DNA of 57,378 bases from Nostoc sp. KVJ20 (GTDB lineage Bacteria > Cyanobacteriota > Cyanobacteriia > Cyanobacteriales > Nostocaceae), in contig NZ_KV757705.1 of NCBI RefSeq assembly GCF_001712795.1, forward strand, positions 1 to 57,378, written 5' to 3'. The position numbers and the translations under genes are program-made. Shown piece by piece: positions 53,162-57,378 of the stretch (position 1 is the first letter of the stretch; each line of letters starts with the position of its first letter). The notes under the pieces were generated by a model. The model searched no databases. It worked only from the letters and a program-made list of their open reading frames with translations, and was not told where the DNA came from.

Positions 53162-54577
53162 CTAGCCTATTACATTGGCTTTCTCTAAAGCTTCTTTTTC
53201 TTCTGGCGATTGTTTGAATGCAAACCGCAATAAAGGCGGTGCTAAGAAGGTCGTCAAAATCACCATAATAACGATCGCAGCTTGCAATGGTTTATCCAGA
53301 GTACCGCTAGCTGCACCAATGGCGGCAAACACTAACCCAACTTCGCCACGGGGAATCATCCCCACACCAACCGCTAACCGATTAATTCCGGGTTGTCCAA
53401 AAACCGACCAACCTGTGACAACTTTACCGATAATTGCGATCGCAATTAAAAAGATAGAAATAATTAATCCTTCTCGATTTTCTGGAACTAAAGGATTAAG
53501 AACTCCTAAATCAACTTTCGCGCCAACCGTCACAAAGAAAACTGGTACTAAGATATCAGCAACCGGTTTAACCTGCTCATCTAGCTCTTTGCGTTTATCC
53601 GTTTCATCCAAAACTAAGCCAGCCGCAAATGCACCTAAGATAGCTTCTAAATGAATGGCACTACCCAGAAAAGCCATGAAAAAGGCAAAGATAAATGCTG
53701 GGATAATTAAGTTGCCTCGCGTTTGCAATTTATCAGCGATCGCAACAAAACTTTGATTGAAATATTTCCCTAATAAAATCGAGCCAATGAGAAAGACTGT
53801 AGCACTGACAATTAGATAAATGACGTTGAAAATATCAACCTCACCAGTTTTAGCAAGACTCGCAACCACTGCCAATACAATGATGCCTAAAATGTCATCA
53901 ATGACAGCTGCACCGACAATAATCTGTCCTTCACGAGATTTTAATTGCCCAATTTCTGACAAAACTTTCGAGGTAATGCCAATACTAGTAGCTGTAAGCG
54001 CTGCACCTGCAAAAATTGCTGGAATTACTGGCGCATGAAACAATAAAATCAGCCCCGCTGTTCCAGCCGCGAAAGGAACAGCTACCCCAACACAAGCAAC
54101 AACTGTTGCTTGATAACCGACCTTCTGTAATTCTTTTAAGTCTGATTCTAGACCAATTTCAAATAACAGAATGATCACACCTAGTTCGGCAAGCACAGAA
54201 ACAACTTCACTCTGGCTTTGAAAAATTGATGTGACTGCATCAGGACTGAGGTTATTAATGAATTGCAGGATAGTCATGATAATGGAGTCGCTACCAGCCG
54301 CTCCACTGTCGGGAAACACCACCAAATGCAGAGCAGAAGCACCCACAAGCACGCCGCCAACTAATTCTCCTAAGACAGGAGGCAAGTCAATCATTCTAAA
54401 TAATTCGCCACCAATTTTACTAGCCAGATAAATGACTACTAAAGTTAGCAATACTCCAGTCAGGACAATAGGGGCATATTCTGCCTCATTGGTTGTTGCT
54501 AGTAAAGGAGACTGCAAACCTCCGGTGAGAAAATTTAACCGCGTAAACGAATTAAGTATTGGTTCTGAAAAAATCAT
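53162..54577 (-). CDS. CPA2 family cation:proton antiporter (NapA/KefB-like)
   Basis: A 471-residue protein with about 12-13 membrane segments of the CPA2 exchanger family: DLPPVLGELVGGVLVGAS at the start, ATSIGITSKVL and the Asp-Asp pair in GAAVIDDILGIIV, which marks electrogenic NapA/NhaA-type Na+/H+ exchangers, and IPRGEVGLVFAAIG. No C-terminal RCK/TrkA-N domain, unlike KefB/C. Located upstream of the mrp operon on the same strand, but 215 bases away and so probably with its own promoter. Plasma membrane. Confidence 0.9.
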   Translation of the reverse strand: MIFSEPILNSFTRLNFLTGGLQSPLLATTNEAEYAPIVLTGVLLTLVVIYLASKIGGELFRMIDLPPVLGELVGGVLVGASALHLVVFPDSGAAGSDSIIMTILQFINNLSPDAVTSIFQSQSEVVSVLAELGVIILLFEIGLESDLKELQKVGYQATVVACVGVAVPFAAGTAGLILLFHAPVIPAIFAGAALTATSIGITSKVLSEIGQLKSREGQIIVGAAVIDDILGIIVLAVVASLAKTGEVDIFNVIYLIVSATVFLIGSILLGKYFNQSFVAIADKLQTRGNLIIPAFIFAFFMAFLGSAIHLEAILGAFAAGLVLDETDKRKELDEQVKPVADILVPVFFVTVGAKVDLGVLNPLVPENREGLIISIFLIAIAIIGKVVTGWSVFGQPGINRLAVGVGMIPRGEVGLVFAAIGAASGTLDKPLQAAIVIMVILTTFLAPPLLRFAFKQSPEEKEALEKANVIG

Positions 54578-54630
54578 GTTTTTGCTTGTGTTTCTGATTC
54601 ATTTTGGAGCCAACTTAAAAAATGTAATTT

Positions 54631-54783
54631 ATATAGCGCTTCTCATTCGGGTGCAATACACTTTGACCTCACTTCCATTCCTCTCTCCTAAAAGGAGAGA
54701 GGCTTTGAATTTTACTCCCCTTCCCTTGAAGGGAAGGGGCTGGGGGTTTGGTCTATATTCTATGCAACTGAGAACCGCTATAT
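54631..54783. repeat. MITE-like element with ATATAGCG terminal repeats
   Basis: ATATAGCGCTTCTCATTCGG and its counterpart CAACTGAGAACCGCTATAT are imperfect inverted ends about 150 bases apart. Inside are CTCTCTCCTAAAAGGAGAGA and CCCTTCCCTTGAAGGGAAGG hairpins. No gene. Confidence 0.7.
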
Positions 54784-54841
54784 CTAGTAATTCGTAATTG
54801 CATCCTTAATTACGAATTACGAATTATTAATAGGTGTCAGT

Positions 54842-56524
54842 CTAGATGCTAACCCCAGGAGTATTAGCAGAACTTGCATGAGGATTAACTAAAGCAACAG
54901 CTTGTTTAAGTGCATCTACACGGTCTACAAACATGTAATGATCTGGTACAAACCTCGAAATGTCAAACTTTTCTAAGCGCTTTTTGACTTTGCTAGTTGC
55001 ACCAACAATTAACACATGACGACCTTGCTCACTAGCATCCTTGATGGCATTTTCAATTGCCAAAGAAGCAGTCACACCCAATATTGGTACATCGGTCAAG
55101 TCCATAATCAATACATCAGAGTCAGCCATTGCTGAATGTTCACGAGCGATCGCTTTCGATACCCCAAAGATCATCGGCCCGCTCAGGTAAAATAGCAGGA
55201 CACGTCCATTAGCTAGATCAAGCAATTTTTTCTCTTCGTTATTCAAGACAATTGCATCATCAGTATCGCTAATTGTCTTCACTTCCTGAGCTTGTAATTC
55301 CGACAGGCGATTGATAGTTAAGATATTAGCAATAAACACTCCCACGCCGACAGCAACAATCAAGTCAACAAATACGGTTAAGAATAATACACCGTACATG
55401 ATGAGTGTGCCTTTCAGCGACACCTTATGAGCGCGTTTCAAGAAGCTCCAGTCAAGAATATCAATCCCCACTTTCAGAGCAATACCAGCCAATACCGCCA
55501 TTGGGATAGGTTGAGTTACACCCGCAGCCCACAAAACTACAATTAACAAAATTAACGCACGAGTTAAACCAGATACAGCCGTACTAGCACCAGTTTGGAT
55601 ATTAACTACTGTTCCCATCGTGGCGCCAGCACCAGGTAATCCACCACACAAACCAGATACTAAGTTACCGATACCTTGACCAATCAATTCTTTGTCAGAT
55701 TTGTGTTCGGTACGAGTCAAACTATCTGCAATTACTGCCGTTAATAAAGTATCAATACAACCCAACATCCCCAGCATCGCCCCATCCACAATCATGACTG
55801 TGATTTGAGATGCAGTAAAGGTAGGTATTTGCAATGTTGGTAGTCCAATTGGAATTTCACCAATTCGTCTGATATCCGTACCGCCAAAAATGGTTAAAGA
55901 AACTATAGTTCCGACAATTAATGCCACAAGTTGCGGTGGAACAATGCGCTTGAGTTTGCGTGGCATAAAGAAAATAATTGCCAGTGTCAGCAAACCTAAA
56001 GCTGTTTCGGCAGGATTAATCTGAGTTAATAACTGAGGCAAATTTTGCACCATCCCCAGTACGCCACCTTTAGGATTTGGCTGTCCGACAAAAGGAGCAA
56101 TTTGCAAAATAATCAGAATCACCCCAATCCCAGACATAAAGCCAGAAATGACGCTGTAAGGCATTAGGGTAATGTATTTACCCAACTTAAATATCCCAAA
56201 AAAGATTTGGAATATTCCCGCTAGCATGACTACGGTAAATGCCATTGCCAAGCCGTTTTCAGGGTTAGCTGCGGTCATGGAACCGACAATTGCAGTCATG
56301 ACTACGGTCATTGGCCCGGTTGGCTCAGAAATTAGGGTTGGTGTCCCACCAAATAAGGCTGCGAAAAAGCCAACGCAAACTGCACCATAAAGACCAGCTA
56401 CAGGCCCAGCACCAGAGGCAACACCGAATGCCAGCGCTAGAGGCAACGAAACGATCGCAGCAGTTACACCACCAAATAAATCGCCTCGTAAGTTTCTAAA
56501 ATGGATCGTATTAGTCAATGACAT
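54842..56524 (-). CDS. SulP family anion transporter with STAS domain (BicA-like)
   Basis: A 560-residue protein: SulP membrane core with about 14 segments (FGGVTAAIVSLPLALAFGVASGAGPVAGLYGAV, quoted part GGVTAAIVSLPLALAFGV; TPTLISEPTGPMTVVMTA; GLCGGLPGAGATMGTVVN) and a C-terminal STAS domain from about 430 (VLIMDLTDVPILGVTASLAIENA). Cyanobacterial members include BicA, the low-affinity, high-flux Na+-dependent bicarbonate transporter; others move sulphate. The adjacent Na+/H+ antiporters support a bicarbonate role but sequence alone does not decide. STAS is intact and probably regulatory. Confidence 0.88.
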   Translation of the reverse strand: MSLTNTIHFRNLRGDLFGGVTAAIVSLPLALAFGVASGAGPVAGLYGAVCVGFFAALFGGTPTLISEPTGPMTVVMTAIVGSMTAANPENGLAMAFTVVMLAGIFQIFFGIFKLGKYITLMPYSVISGFMSGIGVILIILQIAPFVGQPNPKGGVLGMVQNLPQLLTQINPAETALGLLTLAIIFFMPRKLKRIVPPQLVALIVGTIVSLTIFGGTDIRRIGEIPIGLPTLQIPTFTASQITVMIVDGAMLGMLGCIDTLLTAVIADSLTRTEHKSDKELIGQGIGNLVSGLCGGLPGAGATMGTVVNIQTGASTAVSGLTRALILLIVVLWAAGVTQPIPMAVLAGIALKVGIDILDWSFLKRAHKVSLKGTLIMYGVLFLTVFVDLIVAVGVGVFIANILTINRLSELQAQEVKTISDTDDAIVLNNEEKKLLDLANGRVLLFYLSGPMIFGVSKAIAREHSAMADSDVLIMDLTDVPILGVTASLAIENAIKDASEQGRHVLIVGATSKVKKRLEKFDISRFVPDHYMFVDRVDALKQAVALVNPHASSANTPGVSI

Positions 56525-56884
56525 ACTGGGGTATTGGTTACAAAAACAGCAAAATAAATTTGGGTTGTAAAAATTGCCAGCTACTTTGAGTAAGTTTCAT
56601 GTTTTATGAACATGAAAAATTAGGCAAAAAACTTTAATTCTTTGCAAAGGAGCTATAGTGCCTTTCTAAATGACGAGTCGCTGAATACGAATTCCCACTA
56701 GATAAGGCTTAAGTCAAAAACGGTTCCAAAATGTGAACTGGGAAAACTTACCTAAATTGTAAGTTTTATTTATACTCAAATTTTATGCGATAAACAATAG
56801 CTTACAGCTTTATATGCCAATATTGTTAATTCACCAGCCCTAATATTAAATAAATATTAAATTGCTTTCATAGATAAAAGACTA
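56525..56884. promoter_or_regulatory. Upstream region of the SulP gene
   Basis: About 360 AT-rich bases. The minus-strand SulP promoter should be here. Short inverted stretches are present (for example TTCATGTTTTATGAACATGAA at 56596-56616) but no named regulator site, such as CmpR/NdhR-type, could be assigned with confidence. No gene seen. Confidence 0.4.
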
Positions 56885-57307
56885 TATATCTCGAATAGCG
56901 AAGAAGATACCAAAAATTTTTTGTAAAGAGATATTTCATTGCAAGGGGAAAAACCCCGTCAGCATTTTGCCTTGGCAGTGACTTTGAAAGCCCAAAAGCA
57001 CTTAATTGGCATCTGTCGCATATCCGTTCAGGATACTGCCAACAAAACAGGCTCTATTTGATACTCTTTCACTAAGTAATTTTGATGGCAAGGATATGCA
57101 ACTGAAACTGTAAAAGCAATTGTATCCTTCGGTTTTCAGGAGTTAGACTTACATCGCATATTTGCAACTTGTCACCCAGAAAACACGGCTTCAGCAATAG
57201 TTATGCAAAAAATCGGAATGCAACAAGAAGGATATTTGCGAGAATACCATTGGATTAAGGGAAAATGGCGAGACTCTTGGCTATATGCCATTCTTGAACA
57301 CGAGTGA
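56885..57307 (+). pseudogene. GNAT (RimJ/RimL-type) acetyltransferase pseudogene
   Basis: One frame encodes recognisable GNAT sequence (EKPRQHFALAVTLKAQ, HLIGICRIS, WQGYATETVKAIVSFGFQ, LDLHRIFATCHPENTASAIV, MQKIGMQQEGYLREYHWIKG) but is interrupted by stops at 56924, 57059, 57077 and 57083 and lacks an N-terminal start. The acetyl-CoA motif reads WQGYATE. No frameshift is needed, so decay is by point mutations. Terminates at TGA 57305. Confidence 0.8.
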
Positions 57308-57378
57308 AGAGGTATAAAATATCACCAATAAATTGGGACTGAAGCCCCGTCCTTTGAGCTATCCATTAGTCACATCTT

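Noticed and set aside
1..57378. tRNA or rRNA genes
   Set aside because: I looked through the intergenic stretches for cloverleaf ends and the GTTCRANNC T-arm and found none that I could support; a covariance-model search would be decisive.

Overview
The window looks like chromosomal DNA of a filamentous, heterocyst-forming type cyanobacterium (Nostocales, probably Nostoc). The signs are abundant GCGATCGC (HIP1) sites in and between genes, many heptanucleotide and palindromic interspersed repeats, a cytochrome c6, a cyanobacterial-type Mrp antiporter operon, a SulP/BicA-like transporter, and a 693-residue bacterial dynamin that resembles, from memory, the crystallised Nostoc punctiforme BDLP in length and P-loop position. 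No rRNA, tRNA or CRISPR array was recognised.

Layout. 0.4-5.8 kb: pirin, two CPA1 Na+/H+ antiporters and a DUF389 membrane protein. 5.9-16.1 kb: a minus-strand operon (old-yellow-enzyme-like flavoprotein, two RoxA-like di-haem c-type proteins, a small membrane protein), divergent from a third di-haem protein that is followed by a serine lipase/esterase and a short-chain dehydrogenase. Together they suggest lipid (oxylipin-like) oxidation, which is an inference. 16.3-24.2 kb: radC, a tandem paralogue pair of unknown function, a phosphoribulokinase-like P-loop kinase, two hypothetical proteins, cytochrome c6 and an aldo/keto reductase. 24.2-26.9 kb: decayed genes, palindrome clusters, DUF4385 and a DUF305 lipoprotein. 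27.0-31.8 kb: a membrane-remodelling cluster (small coiled-coil membrane protein, BDLP, and a second dynamin-like GTPase carrying a C-terminal J domain). 32.3-36.7 kb: an AbrB-family permease, a tnpB-only IS200/IS605-type element and small conserved proteins. 36.9-37.9 kb: an element with 20-bp terminal inverted repeats that carries a DUF559 endonuclease gene, followed 8 bp later by a ten-unit 21-bp minisatellite in which several units contain a HIP1 site. 38.0-49.0 kb: ileS, an FHA-PAS-GAF-GGDEF-EAL protein, a histone-deacetylase-family hydrolase, a TerB-like protein and murF. 49.0-56.5 kb: a seven-gene mrp operon, a CPA2 antiporter and a SulP transporter. 56.9-57.3 kb: a GNAT acetyltransferase pseudogene.

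How it fits together. The window is rich in sodium/proton exchange (two CPA1, one CPA2, Mrp) beside a SulP transporter of the type that imports bicarbonate with Na+, consistent with alkaline pH, salt and inorganic-carbon homeostasis. The most unusual points are the DUF559 element (its gene takes its stop codon from the repeat and a gene-less relative lies 4 kb away), the dynamin/J-domain cluster, and the di-haem/flavoprotein/lipase neighbourhood. Several start codons were moved downstream of the longest open frame because a Shine-Dalgarno sequence or family length supports it; these choices are stated in the entries.
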